Source of the DNA: Pseudotabrizicola algicola
GTDB lineage: Bacteria; Pseudomonadota; Alphaproteobacteria; Rhodobacterales; Rhodobacteraceae
Direction: 5' to 3'
DNA: 64,000 bases
NCBI RefSeq assembly: GCF_010915705.1
Contig: NZ_JAAIKE010000001.1
Location: 930,001 to 994,000, forward strand
Below are positions 40,622-49,972 of the stretch, piece after piece (position 1 is the first letter of the stretch; every line of letters starts with the position of its first letter). Below the pieces are notes generated by a model, which did no database searches, had not been told where the DNA came from, and saw only the letters and a list, made by a program, of their open reading frames with translations. The position numbers and the translations under genes were made by a program.

Positions 40622-42016
40622 TCAGGCGGCGACCAGCAGACCATCCGCCTTGAGACCGGCGTAACATTCGTCAAGGCTGGTTCTGGCCCGTGCGATCAGA
40701 ACGTCGATTTCCTCGGGTGTGATGACCAAAGGCGGCGCGATGATCATGCGGTCCCCCACATGGCGCATGATCAGATTGTTGGCAAAGCAGCGCTCGCGGC
40801 AGCGGAAGCCGACCGTTCCCTGCTCGCCGGCGAATTTCGCCCGTGTCGCCTTGTTCGGCGTCAGGGCAATGGACCCCATCAGCCCGACCAGCTTGGCCTC
40901 TCCGACCAGCGGATGGTCGGCCAGCGCGCTCCAGCGTTCCTGAAGATAGGGATGGGCGACGTCGCGCACATGCTCGATGATATGCTCCTCTTGCAGGATG
41001 CGCAGGTTCTCGAGCGCGACGGCCGCCGCAACCGGATGGCCGCTGTAGGTGTAGCCGTGGAAGAACTCGCCCCCCTCGGCGACGGTGCGGGCCACCTCGT
41101 CGCAGACGATGGAGCCGCCGATCGGCTGATAGCCCGAGGACAGACCCTTGGCGATCGTCATGATATGCGGGCGGATGCCAAAGGTTTGCGATCCGAACCA
41201 GTTGCCGGTGCGGCCAAAGCCGGTGATGACCTCGTCGGCGATGAGCAGGATGCCATACTCATCACAGATGCGCTGGATTTCCGGCCAGTAGGTGCGGGGC
41301 GGAATGATCACACCGCCCGCCCCCTGCACGGGCTCGCCGATGAAGGCCGCCACGTTGTCGGGACCGATCTGGAGGATTTTCTCCTCAAGCTGGCGCGCGC
41401 GGGCGAGGCCGAATTCATCCTCGGTCATGTCGCCGCCCTCGCCCCACCAATAGGGCTGGTCGATATGCTCGATCCCCTCGATCTTGCCGCCATGCGCATG
41501 GATCGGCTTCATCCCGCCAAGACTGCCGCCGCCCATCGTGGAGCCATGATAGCCGTTCCAGCGCGCGATCACTGTCTTGCGCCACGGCTTGCCCTTGATG
41601 TCCCAATAGCGGCGCACAAGGCGGATATTGGTGTCATTCGCCTCGGACCCCGATCCGGCAAAGAACACATGGTTCAGATCGCCCGGCGCGAGTTCTGCGA
41701 TCTTGGCCGCCAGCGCGATGGCAGGCACATGGGTGGTCTGGAAAAAGGTGTTGTAATAGGCAAGCTCTTCCATCTGGCGCGCAGCAACCTCGGCAAGCGA
41801 CTTGCGCCCGTAGCCGACGTTCACGCACCACAGCCCCGCCATCCCGTCGATGATCTGGTTGCCTTCGGAATCGGTCAGCCACACGCCCTTGCCCCGCGTG
41901 ATGACGCGCGCGCCCTTGGCAGCCAGACCATTGGCATCGGTAAAGGGGTGCATGTGATGCGCCGCGTCCAAGGCCTGAAGCTCGGCGGTTGGCAGATGGT
42001 TTGTGATCATGTTCAT
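40622..42016 (-). CDS. Class III omega-aminotransferase
   Basis: A 464-residue PLP aminotransferase of the omega-amino acid/pyruvate type. GNQIIDGMAGLWCVNVGYGR, NHVFFAGSGSEANDTNIRLV, IARWNGYHGSTMGGGSLGGM, LLIADEVITGFGRTGNWFGS and the PLP Lys in IMTIAKGLSSGYQPIGGSIV are all present. Such enzymes use putrescine, beta-alanine or similar amines; the substrate cannot be fixed. Start 42016 is chosen because AGGG lies seven bases ahead. The flanking GntR gene and a TTGATCAA palindrome upstream suggest substrate-controlled expression. Confidence 0.9.
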   Translation of the reverse strand: MNMITNHLPTAELQALDAAHHMHPFTDANGLAAKGARVITRGKGVWLTDSEGNQIIDGMAGLWCVNVGYGRKSLAEVAARQMEELAYYNTFFQTTHVPAIALAAKIAELAPGDLNHVFFAGSGSEANDTNIRLVRRYWDIKGKPWRKTVIARWNGYHGSTMGGGSLGGMKPIHAHGGKIEGIEHIDQPYWWGEGGDMTEDEFGLARARQLEEKILQIGPDNVAAFIGEPVQGAGGVIIPPRTYWPEIQRICDEYGILLIADEVITGFGRTGNWFGSQTFGIRPHIMTIAKGLSSGYQPIGGSIVCDEVARTVAEGGEFFHGYTYSGHPVAAAVALENLRILQEEHIIEHVRDVAHPYLQERWSALADHPLVGEAKLVGLMGSIALTPNKATRAKFAGEQGTVGFRCRERCFANNLIMRHVGDRMIIAPPLVITPEEIDVLIARARTSLDECYAGLKADGLLVAA

Positions 42017-42096
42017 GGCCATGCCCTTTCGGTTGAGGCAGGGCACCCAGCCCCGGCTTTGCCATAGGATATAAGCAAAGCAGGAGCCGTTCAAGG

Positions 42097-42110
42097 AATT
42101 TGATCAAATT
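42097..42110. promoter_or_regulatory. Perfect palindrome, candidate GntR operator
   Basis: AATTTGATCAAATT is a perfect 14-base palindrome, 81 bases upstream of the aminotransferase start and between it and the GntR stop. A related TGATCAAAT occurs at 42871-42879, 58 bases ahead of the GntR start, at the end of the GH43 gene. The pair suggests that the GntR protein regulates itself and the aminotransferase. Confidence 0.55.
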
Positions 42111-42153
42111 AATCGGGTCACGCGGCCAAGGCGTCTCGGGCCCCTCCACCCGA

Positions 42154-42813
42154 TCAGATACCACCCTTCGCAAGCGCGAGCTTGACCTGATCCACCCCTT
42201 GCGCGATGTCGCGCTCTATCGCATCGCGCAAGGCACCGGCATCGCCCGCGCGCATGGCGGCCAGCGCCTCGACATGGCGGTCCGGCAAGGCATCGCTGCC
42301 GAACCGCGCGCAGACAACGCGCAAGGATGGCCCGAAACGCAACCACATGGAACGGGCCATATCCACAAGAACGGGGGCGCCGGAGACTTCGTAAAGGCAG
42401 AAATGAAAGGCGTGGTTGGCTTCCAGATAGCCGGGAACATCCCCTGCCCTGATCGCCCGATCCACCGTATTGTCCAGAAGTTGTAACTGGTTGATTACCG
42501 CAGGTGTCAGATGCGCCGCCGCCATTTCGGCGAGGCGTGGCTCTATCGTGAGCCGGGCAAAGGCCACCTGCTCCAGCACCGCTTCCGTCATGCCCGGCAC
42601 GGCCACCCGCCGGTTGCCTTTGGGCTCCAGCGCGCCCTCGGCGGTCAGACGCCGGATCGCCTCGCGCACCGGCGTCATGCCCGCTCCCAGATCGGCGATC
42701 AGACCTTGAATCGTGACCGCTGCCCCCGGCTCCAGATGGCCGAACAGGATCATGTCGCGCAGACGCGCATAGGTGATTTCATGGGTCGGAATCTTCCGGC
42801 TGTCCGCGTCCAT
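42154..42813 (-). CDS. GntR family regulator (FCD type)
   Basis: A 219-residue GntR regulator. The winged helix covers residues 10-75 (THEITYARLRDMILFGHLEP, MTPVREAIRRLTAEGALEPK), and the FCD ligand domain follows with AFARLTIEPRLAEMAAAHLT, ANHAFHFCLYEVSGAPVLVD and the His-rich PDRHVEALAAMRAGDAGALR. It lies between the GH43 gene (60 bases away) and the aminotransferase (137 bases), all leftward. By operator content it more likely controls the aminotransferase than the sugar genes. Confidence 0.9.
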   Translation of the reverse strand: MDADSRKIPTHEITYARLRDMILFGHLEPGAAVTIQGLIADLGAGMTPVREAIRRLTAEGALEPKGNRRVAVPGMTEAVLEQVAFARLTIEPRLAEMAAAHLTPAVINQLQLLDNTVDRAIRAGDVPGYLEANHAFHFCLYEVSGAPVLVDMARSMWLRFGPSLRVVCARFGSDALPDRHVEALAAMRAGDAGALRDAIERDIAQGVDQVKLALAKGGI

Positions 42814-42873
42814 CAGGCCTCCCCCCGCAGTCTGTTCCCTTATGACGGGTTCGGCGCAGCAATCAAGATGTGA

Positions 42874-44445
42874 TCAAATCCGGTCGTCATATTCGAAGCG
42901 CAGCACATCGGCCTGCCATCCCTGTCCGGTCAGATCATGGGCAACGACCCCGACGAAAGCGCCGGTAAAGCTGGCATGTTCGCCCTTGCCGCCTTCATCC
43001 GAAATGATCGAGGCATCAAGCTCCGGGCCGATATCCTGACCGTTCAGCATGAAGCGCTGCGCCGCCCCCGCCACCCGCACGCCAAGCATGACCTCGCCTT
43101 CGGGGCAAGGGAAGCGCCCGTGAAAGCTCAGCCGCTCCGTCTGCCAATCGCCCAGACAGGACACGAGGCTGACAACCCGCGCCCCCGCCTCACGGGTGAT
43201 CAGCGCGGCATGGAACTTGTGCCGGTTGTAATAGGTGGTCAAACCCGCGGCTTGTTGCCAGCTTGGCGGATCGGCGCGAAAGACAGCGCCCGCGGTGTAG
43301 CTGCTTTCCTCCTGACGCCGCGCGATAAGGCACTGCTCATACCAGGACCCAAGGCTTTCCCGTCCGGTCAGGCGCAGGCATTCGCCGGTCAGGGTGAACA
43401 GGCGCTCGGGTTGCGGGCTGCGCAGCCACTGGAAGTCAAGCGGAAGGGCATGGCCCTTGAAGTCATAGACCTGCGCCTCGCGGGGCTGCCGAGGCGCCTC
43501 CAGCGGCAGGTTGGTCGGCGCCACTTGCCCGCCCGCCTTGAGCCAGAGCCAGCCGTCCCGCCACTCCACCTCGGCCAACCCCGTCTCGCGCCCCGTGGCG
43601 CAGAAAGGCCCGTTCGGTCCCGGCATGGGGCGACCGCACAAAAAGCTGTGCCAGTGCCGCCCGTCGTGACCCTCGACATACTGGCCATGCCCCATCCGCT
43701 GCACGGGATGGTCGGGGGCGAAACGGGCGGTGATGACATGCTTTTCGGGATGGGTCTCGTATGGCCCCTCGATCACCCGCGACCGCGCCAGCGTCACCGC
43801 ATGGTCATAGCCGGTGCCCCCCTCGGCGGTGGTCAGGTAATACCAGCCCTCGCGCCAGAACAGGTGCGGGGCCTCGGTCAGGCCAAGGTCGGTGCCGGGA
43901 TAGATATCGTGCTTCGGCCCGAACAGGCCGCGGTCGGGGTGCCATTCCTGCAACTCGACCCCGTCGAAACGGTCGTTGGCCGGGTTCATCCCGCTCCCCT
44001 GCCAGCGGTGGTTCCAGCGCATGTTGACGAACCACTTGCGCCCGTCGCGGTCGTGAAAGAGCGAGGGGTCGAAGCCCGAGGAGTTCACATACCACGGGTC
44101 GGACCACACCCCGTCGATCGTCTCGCAGGTGGTGATGTAGTTGTGGGCGTCCTTGAAGTTGCCGTCGAGCCGCTTCACATCCGTATAGACCAGCCAGAAC
44201 CGGCCGTCCGCCCAGGACAGGCAGGGCGCCCAGATGCCGCCGCTGTCGGGGTTGCCCCGCATGTCCAGCAGGGCCGCGCGGTTCAGCGGGCGGGCCACCA
44301 GCCGCCAGTTCACGAGGTCGCGGCTGTGGTGGATCTGCACCCCCGGATACCACTCGAAAGTGGAGGTGGCGATGTAGTAATCCTCGCCCACCCGGCAAAA
44401 GCTGGGGTCGGGGTTGAAGCCGCGCAGGATGGGGTTCTGGGCCAT
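42874..44445 (-). CDS. GH43 family beta-xylosidase
   Basis: A 523-residue glycoside hydrolase. The five-bladed propeller begins ILRGFNPDPSFCRVGEDYYI with the catalytic base Asp, SSGFDPSLFHDRDGRKWFVN carries the pKa-modulating Asp, and GLTEAPHLFWREGWYYLTTA the acid Glu. The C-terminal 200 residues form the beta-sandwich typical of the XynB-type subfamily (FDFQWLRSPQ-like LDFQWLRSPQPERLFTLTGE). It removes xylose from the non-reducing ends of xylo-oligosaccharides, or arabinose. It has no signal peptide, so it is cytoplasmic. It follows the sugar operon after a stem-loop and may be partly co-transcribed. Confidence 0.93.
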   Translation of the reverse strand: MAQNPILRGFNPDPSFCRVGEDYYIATSTFEWYPGVQIHHSRDLVNWRLVARPLNRAALLDMRGNPDSGGIWAPCLSWADGRFWLVYTDVKRLDGNFKDAHNYITTCETIDGVWSDPWYVNSSGFDPSLFHDRDGRKWFVNMRWNHRWQGSGMNPANDRFDGVELQEWHPDRGLFGPKHDIYPGTDLGLTEAPHLFWREGWYYLTTAEGGTGYDHAVTLARSRVIEGPYETHPEKHVITARFAPDHPVQRMGHGQYVEGHDGRHWHSFLCGRPMPGPNGPFCATGRETGLAEVEWRDGWLWLKAGGQVAPTNLPLEAPRQPREAQVYDFKGHALPLDFQWLRSPQPERLFTLTGECLRLTGRESLGSWYEQCLIARRQEESSYTAGAVFRADPPSWQQAAGLTTYYNRHKFHAALITREAGARVVSLVSCLGDWQTERLSFHGRFPCPEGEVMLGVRVAGAAQRFMLNGQDIGPELDASIISDEGGKGEHASFTGAFVGVVAHDLTGQGWQADVLRFEYDDRI

Positions 44446-44540
44446 GTGTATCCCTGTGTTACAAAGTATAAACAGAATAATTCCAATGCCTTGACTTGCG
44501 ATCTTAACGCTTTGTCAGCACTTTCCCATTTTCTGTCCCT

Positions 44541-44583
44541 AAATATCCCGCGGGGGGGGTCCGGGGGGCGCGAAGCCCCCCGG
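44541..44583 (-). terminator. Stem-loop with GGGATATTT tail
   Basis: CCGGGGGGC at 44561-44569 pairs perfectly with GCCCCCCGG at 44575-44583 around five bases. On the minus strand it is followed by ACCCCCCCCGCGGGATATTT. It lies 25 bases after the oxidoreductase stop. The same hairpin-ACCCC-GGGATATTT design occurs after the + strand isomerase gene at 55529. It may stop or thin transcription into GH43. Confidence 0.7.
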
Positions 44584-44608
44584 TGCCGACAGCAACGCCG
44601 CGCCGACA

Positions 44609-45742
44609 TCAGACCAGCAGCGCGCGCGCCTCGGCGATGCCAAGCGCCTCGGGGCGCGTGCAGGTGGTCGTCAGGGTCACGAACGCGCCCGACGCCCCCG
44701 AGTCGAGGCAGGCCATCATCACCTCGACCCCGTGCAGCGTGCGGTCGAGCGAGCAGCGGGCGTCGCGGCCCGACATCAGGGCCTGCACCATGTCGGCAAG
44801 TCCGGCGGTGCGGTAATTGGCCAGCGCGCCGTGCTTGGGATGCTCCTGGTTGGCGATCCCGAAAGGATGGTCCCACGGGGTGACCGCTTCGAGACTGCCG
44901 TCCTTGTGGCCGATCTCGACCGTGCCGCCGAAGAAGTTCGGGTCTGGCACATAGAGGGTGCCTTCGGTGCCATAAAGCTCGAAATGGCCGCGCTTGTGGT
45001 GCCAGACGTCCCAACTGGTCGACAGGTTGATGGTGGCCCCGCTGTGGAATTCCAGCAAGGCGTGGATGTTGGTGGGCGTCTTGACCGGAACGGTCTCGCC
45101 ATTGCGCGGCCCGTTCGAGATGGTGCGGAAGGCCTGCGCCGAACTGGTCAGCGCCCCCACCCGCCGCACGGGGCCGAGAAGGTTGATGAGATTGGCGATG
45201 TAATAGGGGCCAAGATCCAGCATCGGGCCAGCGCCGGGCAGGAAGAAGAAATCGGGGTTGGGGTGCCAGTGTTCCATCCCGTGGTTCAGGACCGCCGCGC
45301 AACCCGCCGTGATCTGGCCGATTTTCCCGTCATCGAGCAGCGCGCGCGCCTGTTGGTGCGCGCCGCCAAGGAAGGTATCGGGCGCGCAGCCCACCGCAAG
45401 CCCCTTGGACGAGGCCAGCGCCCGCAGGGTTTCCCCCTGTTCGAGCGACAGGACCAGCGGCTTTTCGGAATAGGCGTGTTTGCCCGCCTCCAAAATCCGC
45501 TTGGTGACCGCGTAATGCGCGTCGGGAATGGTCAGGTTGATGACCACATCCACCGCCAGATTGGCCAGAAGGTCATCGACCGTCTGGGCCTTCACGCCGA
45601 ATTCGGCGGCGCGGGCCTGCGCCGCCTCCATGTTCACATCGGCCACGGCGCGCACTTCCAGCCCCTTGAACAGGGGCGCAAGCCGCAGGTAGCTTGTGGA
45701 GATATTGCCGCATCCGATGATGCCCAGTCCCAGATTTGCCAT
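44609..45742 (-). CDS. Gfo/Idh/MocA family oxidoreductase
   Basis: A 377-residue NAD(P)-dependent sugar dehydrogenase-like protein. The Rossmann motif is GLGIIGCGNISTSYLRLAPL at the N terminus, AYSEKPLVLSLEQGETL near residue 90 carries the conserved E-K-P, and LDLGPYYIANLINLLGPVRR near residue 180 includes the Asp/Tyr catalytic region. Such enzymes oxidise or reduce sugars or glycosides, often at C3. It lies 3 bases after an isomerase/epimerase gene and is the last gene before a stem-loop in the sugar operon. A second member lies at 55.6 kb. Confidence 0.9.
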   Translation of the reverse strand: MANLGLGIIGCGNISTSYLRLAPLFKGLEVRAVADVNMEAAQARAAEFGVKAQTVDDLLANLAVDVVINLTIPDAHYAVTKRILEAGKHAYSEKPLVLSLEQGETLRALASSKGLAVGCAPDTFLGGAHQQARALLDDGKIGQITAGCAAVLNHGMEHWHPNPDFFFLPGAGPMLDLGPYYIANLINLLGPVRRVGALTSSAQAFRTISNGPRNGETVPVKTPTNIHALLEFHSGATINLSTSWDVWHHKRGHFELYGTEGTLYVPDPNFFGGTVEIGHKDGSLEAVTPWDHPFGIANQEHPKHGALANYRTAGLADMVQALMSGRDARCSLDRTLHGVEVMMACLDSGASGAFVTLTTTCTRPEALGIAEARALLV

Positions 45743-45745
45743 GTT

Positions 45746-46495
45746 TCAGAACCCCTTGGCAGATGCGATGGCGCGGGTTGCAAACCGCTTGTGATCGGAT
45801 GGGTTGTCATGCTCCATCACGAAATGCTTGACGCCGATGGCGCGCAGGGCCGCCATGATCGCGGGCCAGTCCACCGTGCCGTGGCCGACATCGGCCCAGC
45901 CATCCTCGTCGGTGTTCTCGCCTTTCGGCGCGATGTCCTTGACATGGGCGGCGGTGATGCGGTCCTTGTAGCGCTCGATCCATGCGAGCGGGTCGGCCCC
46001 GCCCCGGATGACCCATGCCACATCCATTTCCCATTCCAGATGCGGGCCGCCGTTGAAGATTTCTTCCTGCGGGATGGCCCCGTCGGCGGTGGGCCGGAAT
46101 TCGAAATCATGGTTGTGCCAGCCAAAGCCGTAGCCTTCGGCGCGGTAGACCTTTGCCGCCTTTTCCAGCCGCGCGCCGAAGTCGTGCCAGCCCTGTCCGG
46201 TGGTCGGGCGGTCATCGGGCATGACGAAGGGGCAGTAGAGTTTCTGCATCTTCAGCGCGCGGGCGATGGACAGCACCTTTGGCACCTCGTTTTCCAGCAT
46301 TTGCAGGCTGAAATGGCCGGTGGGCATGGTCAGGCCGGTGGCGGCGAGCCCCGCCTTTGTCGCCTCGACCGCCGCATCGTCGGCATAGAGCGCGCCATAG
46401 CCTTCGACGGCGGTATAGCCCGCCTCGGCCAGCATCTCGAAGGTGGCGGACATGGGCGGGAAGTTGCGGGACGAGTAGAGTTGATAGGAAAACAT
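45746..46495 (-). CDS. Sugar phosphate isomerase/epimerase family protein
   Basis: A 249-residue xylose isomerase-like TIM barrel. MFSYQLYSSRNFPPMSATFE begins it, the metal site is suggested by GWHNHDFEFRPTADG (His, Glu), WEMDVAWVIRGGADPLAWIE and VKHFVMEHDNPSDHKRFATR. In this family the Glu/Asp/His residues bind Mn or Zn and the enzymes isomerise or cleave keto-sugars. It overlaps no gene; it starts 14 bases after the GH2 stop and ends 3 bases before the oxidoreductase. An upstream in-frame ATG at 46519 is less well placed than 46495, which has AGGAC ahead. Confidence 0.9.
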   Translation of the reverse strand: MFSYQLYSSRNFPPMSATFEMLAEAGYTAVEGYGALYADDAAVEATKAGLAATGLTMPTGHFSLQMLENEVPKVLSIARALKMQKLYCPFVMPDDRPTTGQGWHDFGARLEKAAKVYRAEGYGFGWHNHDFEFRPTADGAIPQEEIFNGGPHLEWEMDVAWVIRGGADPLAWIERYKDRITAAHVKDIAPKGENTDEDGWADVGHGTVDWPAIMAALRAIGVKHFVMEHDNPSDHKRFATRAIASAKGF

Positions 46496-46508
46496 CGGAT
46501 CGGTCCTT

Positions 46509-48881
46509 TCAGGTGCCATAGGTGGCCGCGTGCAGGTGGCGCAGGGTGAACTGCGCCGCCCCTGCGGCGGAAGGGGTGAAGCGGATCACGCGCGGCGTGC
46601 CGGGGATCAGCGGGAAGGCGTTGTCGGAAAAGCGCCCCGGCACATCCGCCTCGAGCGCGACAAAGGGCGCGAGGGCCCCGGCGGTCAGCGTGATCCGGTA
46701 GCCGGAGTCGTCCTGCGCCACGCTTTGGCTGATCTGCGGATCGCGCAGGTCATAGGCTTTCCACGGGCGCGGGGCGAAATGGTCCGCCCCCGTGGCGCTG
46801 GCCCCGTCCGACCAGTGCCAGTGCAGGATCTCGTCGGGACCAAGGGCCGCGCGGTCGATCACGGTGCAGGGCGTGGCGCCTTTGGGGCAGAGCGTGGTTT
46901 CGGTTTCCACCAGCGGGCGCACCCGCCCTGCCATGTCGACCGCCTGCACATGCAGGCTGATGCGCAGGTCGGCCCCGGTGTCATTCACGCCCTTGAGCGC
47001 GATATGCTCGGACTCCAGCACGGCGATGACGGTGACCGGCGCGAAGAAGCGCCGCGCCATGTGGTGCAGCAGTTTCCAGTTGCCGCCGTGGTCGAGGCTG
47101 GACCACGAACACACCGGCCATGTGTCGTTGAGTTGCCAGTAGAGCGTGCCCATGCAATGCGGCTTCAGCGCCCGCCATGCGGTGACGGCGGTGTGGATGG
47201 CCAGCCCCTGCTGGATCTGGCTGAGGTAGACGAAATTCGGGAAATCCACCGGAAAGCGGAAGCTGCGGAACATGGTTTCCGCGATGCGGGCATTGCCGCC
47301 GGTGTTCTTCTGGTGGCTTTCCATCACCGGCGCGGCGATGTTCCAGTCCTGCGGGTCGGCAAACCTGGCGATGGCTGAAAGCGAGGGGTAGGACTGGAAG
47401 CCGAATTCGCTGCAAAAGCGGGGTTTGACGTCACGGTAATGGTCGAAATCGCGCCCTTCGTGCCAGACGGACCAGAAGTGCATGTCGCCCGAGGAATCGT
47501 CATGCCAGGCGTCGCCAAAGGCCATCGGGCCGGGGCTGGGGCTGGAGGGCCACCAGTTGGCGTCGGGCAGCGTGGCGCGAAGGGCGGTTTCGATGGTGCG
47601 GTTCAGCCGGTCGTAATTGACGAGATAGCGGTCGCGGTCGCGGCGGGATTCGTCGAACCATGTGAGCGCGCCGATCAGTTCATTGTCGCCGCACCAGAGC
47701 GCGATGCAGGCGTGATGGTTCAGCCGCGCGGTGACGTCGCGCACCTCGGTGTCGACTTCGGCAAGGAAATCGGGGGTCGAGGGGTAGAGGTGGCAGGCGA
47801 ACATGAAATCCTGCCAGACCATGAGGCCGAGTTCGTCGCAGAGGTCATAGAACCAGTCCGGTTCATAGCGGCCCCCGCCCCAGACGCGGATCATGTTCAT
47901 ATTGGCGTCGACCGCCGATTGCAGGAGCTCGCGGGTGGCCTGCGGCGTGATGCGGCCATGCAGCGCGTCGGCGGGAATCCAGTTGGCCCCCTTGGCAAAG
48001 ACGGGGCGGCCGTTGACGTGGAAGGCAAAGCTGCGGCCGGCGGCGTCGGGTTCGGAGGAGAGGGTCAGGTCGCGCAGGCCGATGCGGCGGGTGGCGGCGG
48101 CGGCGCCGGAGGTGACGGTGAGGGTGTGCAGCGTCTGCGCCCCCTGCCCTGCGGGCCACCACAGATCGGGCGCCTCGATGCGGAAGCCGAGCGTGGCGGT
48201 GCCGTTCACGCTGGGCGCGCTGGCGGTGAGGCCGCAGAGGGTGGCGCTGGCCACGGCTTCGGTCGTCTGGACCTGCACGGTCACGCGGGCCAGTCCCGGC
48301 TCGTGCTGCTGGGCGATCAGGATGTCGCCGATGCGCGGGCCCACCGGCTCCAGCGCGATGCGCCCCCAGAGGCCGAAGGTGGGCAGCGCGATGTTCCAGT
48401 CCCAGCCGAAATCGCATTGCGGCTTGCGCAGCATATTGCCGTGGGGGATCGGACAGTTGGGCTGGTGGTAGGGGATGGGGAAGGGCTGCGCCGCCGCCCG
48501 CGCCGCGCCCTCGGCCACCACCGAGCGGAAGGTGATGGCGATGTGGTTTGCGCCCGGCTGCAACAGGCCGGTCAGCGGCACCCGCCAGCGGCGGTGGGCG
48601 TTGGCGGCGCGCAAGACGCACATGCCGTTCAGCCGCACCTCGGCCACGGTGTCGAGACCGTCGAGCACCAGTTCCGCCTCGGCGCCGTCATGGTCGAAGC
48701 TGCGGCTTGCGGTCCAGTTGCGGTCGGCGATCCAGCGCAGGCCGTATTCGTTTTGCCCCCAATAGGGATCGGGGATCGCCCCTGCCGCGCAAAGCGCGCT
48801 GATCCCGTCGCCCGGCAGGGCAAAAGGCACATCATATTCCCCCGCCTCATCGCTGAGACGCCATGATCCGGCCAGATCCAT
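46509..48881 (-). CDS. GH2 family beta-mannosidase
   Basis: A 790-residue glycoside hydrolase of the GH2 beta-mannosidase type. The jelly-roll domain opens it (residues 1-160), WDWNIALPTFGLWGRIALEP follows, then the Ig-like domain. The barrel contains NMIRVWGGGRYEPDWFYDLC, LWCGDNELIGALTWFDESRR with the acid/base Glu, and PRFCSEFGFQSYPSLSAIAR with the nucleophile Glu near residue 520. It removes terminal beta-mannose from oligosaccharides. It has no signal peptide and is probably cytoplasmic. It starts 5 bases after the ABC ATPase stop, in the sugar operon. Confidence 0.93.
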   Translation of the reverse strand: MDLAGSWRLSDEAGEYDVPFALPGDGISALCAAGAIPDPYWGQNEYGLRWIADRNWTASRSFDHDGAEAELVLDGLDTVAEVRLNGMCVLRAANAHRRWRVPLTGLLQPGANHIAITFRSVVAEGAARAAAQPFPIPYHQPNCPIPHGNMLRKPQCDFGWDWNIALPTFGLWGRIALEPVGPRIGDILIAQQHEPGLARVTVQVQTTEAVASATLCGLTASAPSVNGTATLGFRIEAPDLWWPAGQGAQTLHTLTVTSGAAAATRRIGLRDLTLSSEPDAAGRSFAFHVNGRPVFAKGANWIPADALHGRITPQATRELLQSAVDANMNMIRVWGGGRYEPDWFYDLCDELGLMVWQDFMFACHLYPSTPDFLAEVDTEVRDVTARLNHHACIALWCGDNELIGALTWFDESRRDRDRYLVNYDRLNRTIETALRATLPDANWWPSSPSPGPMAFGDAWHDDSSGDMHFWSVWHEGRDFDHYRDVKPRFCSEFGFQSYPSLSAIARFADPQDWNIAAPVMESHQKNTGGNARIAETMFRSFRFPVDFPNFVYLSQIQQGLAIHTAVTAWRALKPHCMGTLYWQLNDTWPVCSWSSLDHGGNWKLLHHMARRFFAPVTVIAVLESEHIALKGVNDTGADLRISLHVQAVDMAGRVRPLVETETTLCPKGATPCTVIDRAALGPDEILHWHWSDGASATGADHFAPRPWKAYDLRDPQISQSVAQDDSGYRITLTAGALAPFVALEADVPGRFSDNAFPLIPGTPRVIRFTPSAAGAAQFTLRHLHAATYGT

Positions 48882-48886
48882 CGCTT

Positions 48887-49966
48887 TTAGATCCTTGTTT
48901 CCGAGCCTGCGTCGAACAGGCTGGCCTTGGACATATCCACCTTGAGATGCACCTGCGTGCCGGGGGCCATGCGCCGCTCGACCGGGACGCGGACAGAGAC
49001 CTGCGCGCCCGCCGCTTGCAGCCAGACCAAGGAATCTGCCCCCATCGGCTCGTCCAGTTCCACCACCGCCGGAAGCGTCACGCCCGGTTCGGCATGGTCC
49101 TGCACGACCAGATGTTCGGGGCGCAGGCCAAGGATCACCTTGTCACGCGTGCCGATGGTCCCGCCCTCATACCCTGCGAGCGAGAGCGAGAGATCGCCGC
49201 GGCGGAACACATGGCCGCCCTCGACGGTGGCGCCGGGCAGGAAGTTCATCGACGGGCTGCCGATGAAACCGGCCACGAACAGGTTGGCGGGGCGGTTGTA
49301 GATCTCTTGCGGGGCGGCAAGCTGCTGGATGATGCCGCCGCGCATGACGGCGATACGGTCGGCCAGCGTCAGCGCCTCGATCTGGTCATGCGTGACATAG
49401 ACCATCGTGTTTTTCAGTTGCGCATGCAGGCGCTTGATTTCCACCCGAAGCTCGGAGCGCAGCTTGGCATCGAGGTTCGACAGCGGTTCGTCGAACAGGA
49501 ACACATCGACATCGCGCACCAGAGCGCGGCCGATGGCGACCCGCTGGCGCTGGCCGCCCGACAGGGCGGCGGGCTTGCGATCGAGGAGCGGGCCGATCTG
49601 GAGGATTTCGGCGGCGCGGGCGACGCGCCGTTCGATCTCGTCGCGCGCCACCCCCGCATTCTTGAGCCCGAAGGACAGGTTGCCGCGCACCGTCATCTGC
49701 GGATAGAGCGCGTAAGACTGGAACACCATGCCGATGCCGCGCTCGGACGGCTCTGCCCATGTCACGTTCTTGCCCTTGATGAAAATCTGCCCGTCGGTGA
49801 TTTCCAGAAGGCCCGCGAGGCAGTTGAGCAGCGTGGACTTGCCGCAGCCCGACGGGCCGAGCAGCACCACGAATTCGCCTTCCGCGACGTTCAGGTTCAT
49901 GTTCTTCAGAACCGAAACAGAACCGAAATTCAGCGTCAGGTCTTTGACTTCAATCGAGTTGGTCAT
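48887..49966 (-). CDS. Sugar ABC transporter ATP-binding protein (MalK/UgpC type)
   Basis: A 359-residue ATPase. VLLGPSGCGKSTLLNCLAGL is Walker A, LSGGQRQRVAIGRALVRDVD the signature, and VFLFDEPLSNLDAKLRSELR Walker B with the D-loop. The C-terminal 120 residues form the TOBE/regulatory OB domain (VILGLRPEHLVVQDHAEPGV). It powers import by the two permeases immediately upstream. It lies 6 bases after the second permease stop. No odd feature. Confidence 0.96.
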   Translation of the reverse strand: MTNSIEVKDLTLNFGSVSVLKNMNLNVAEGEFVVLLGPSGCGKSTLLNCLAGLLEITDGQIFIKGKNVTWAEPSERGIGMVFQSYALYPQMTVRGNLSFGLKNAGVARDEIERRVARAAEILQIGPLLDRKPAALSGGQRQRVAIGRALVRDVDVFLFDEPLSNLDAKLRSELRVEIKRLHAQLKNTMVYVTHDQIEALTLADRIAVMRGGIIQQLAAPQEIYNRPANLFVAGFIGSPSMNFLPGATVEGGHVFRRGDLSLSLAGYEGGTIGTRDKVILGLRPEHLVVQDHAEPGVTLPAVVELDEPMGADSLVWLQAAGAQVSVRVPVERRMAPGTQVHLKVDMSKASLFDAGSETRI

Positions 49967-49972
49967 TCAGGG

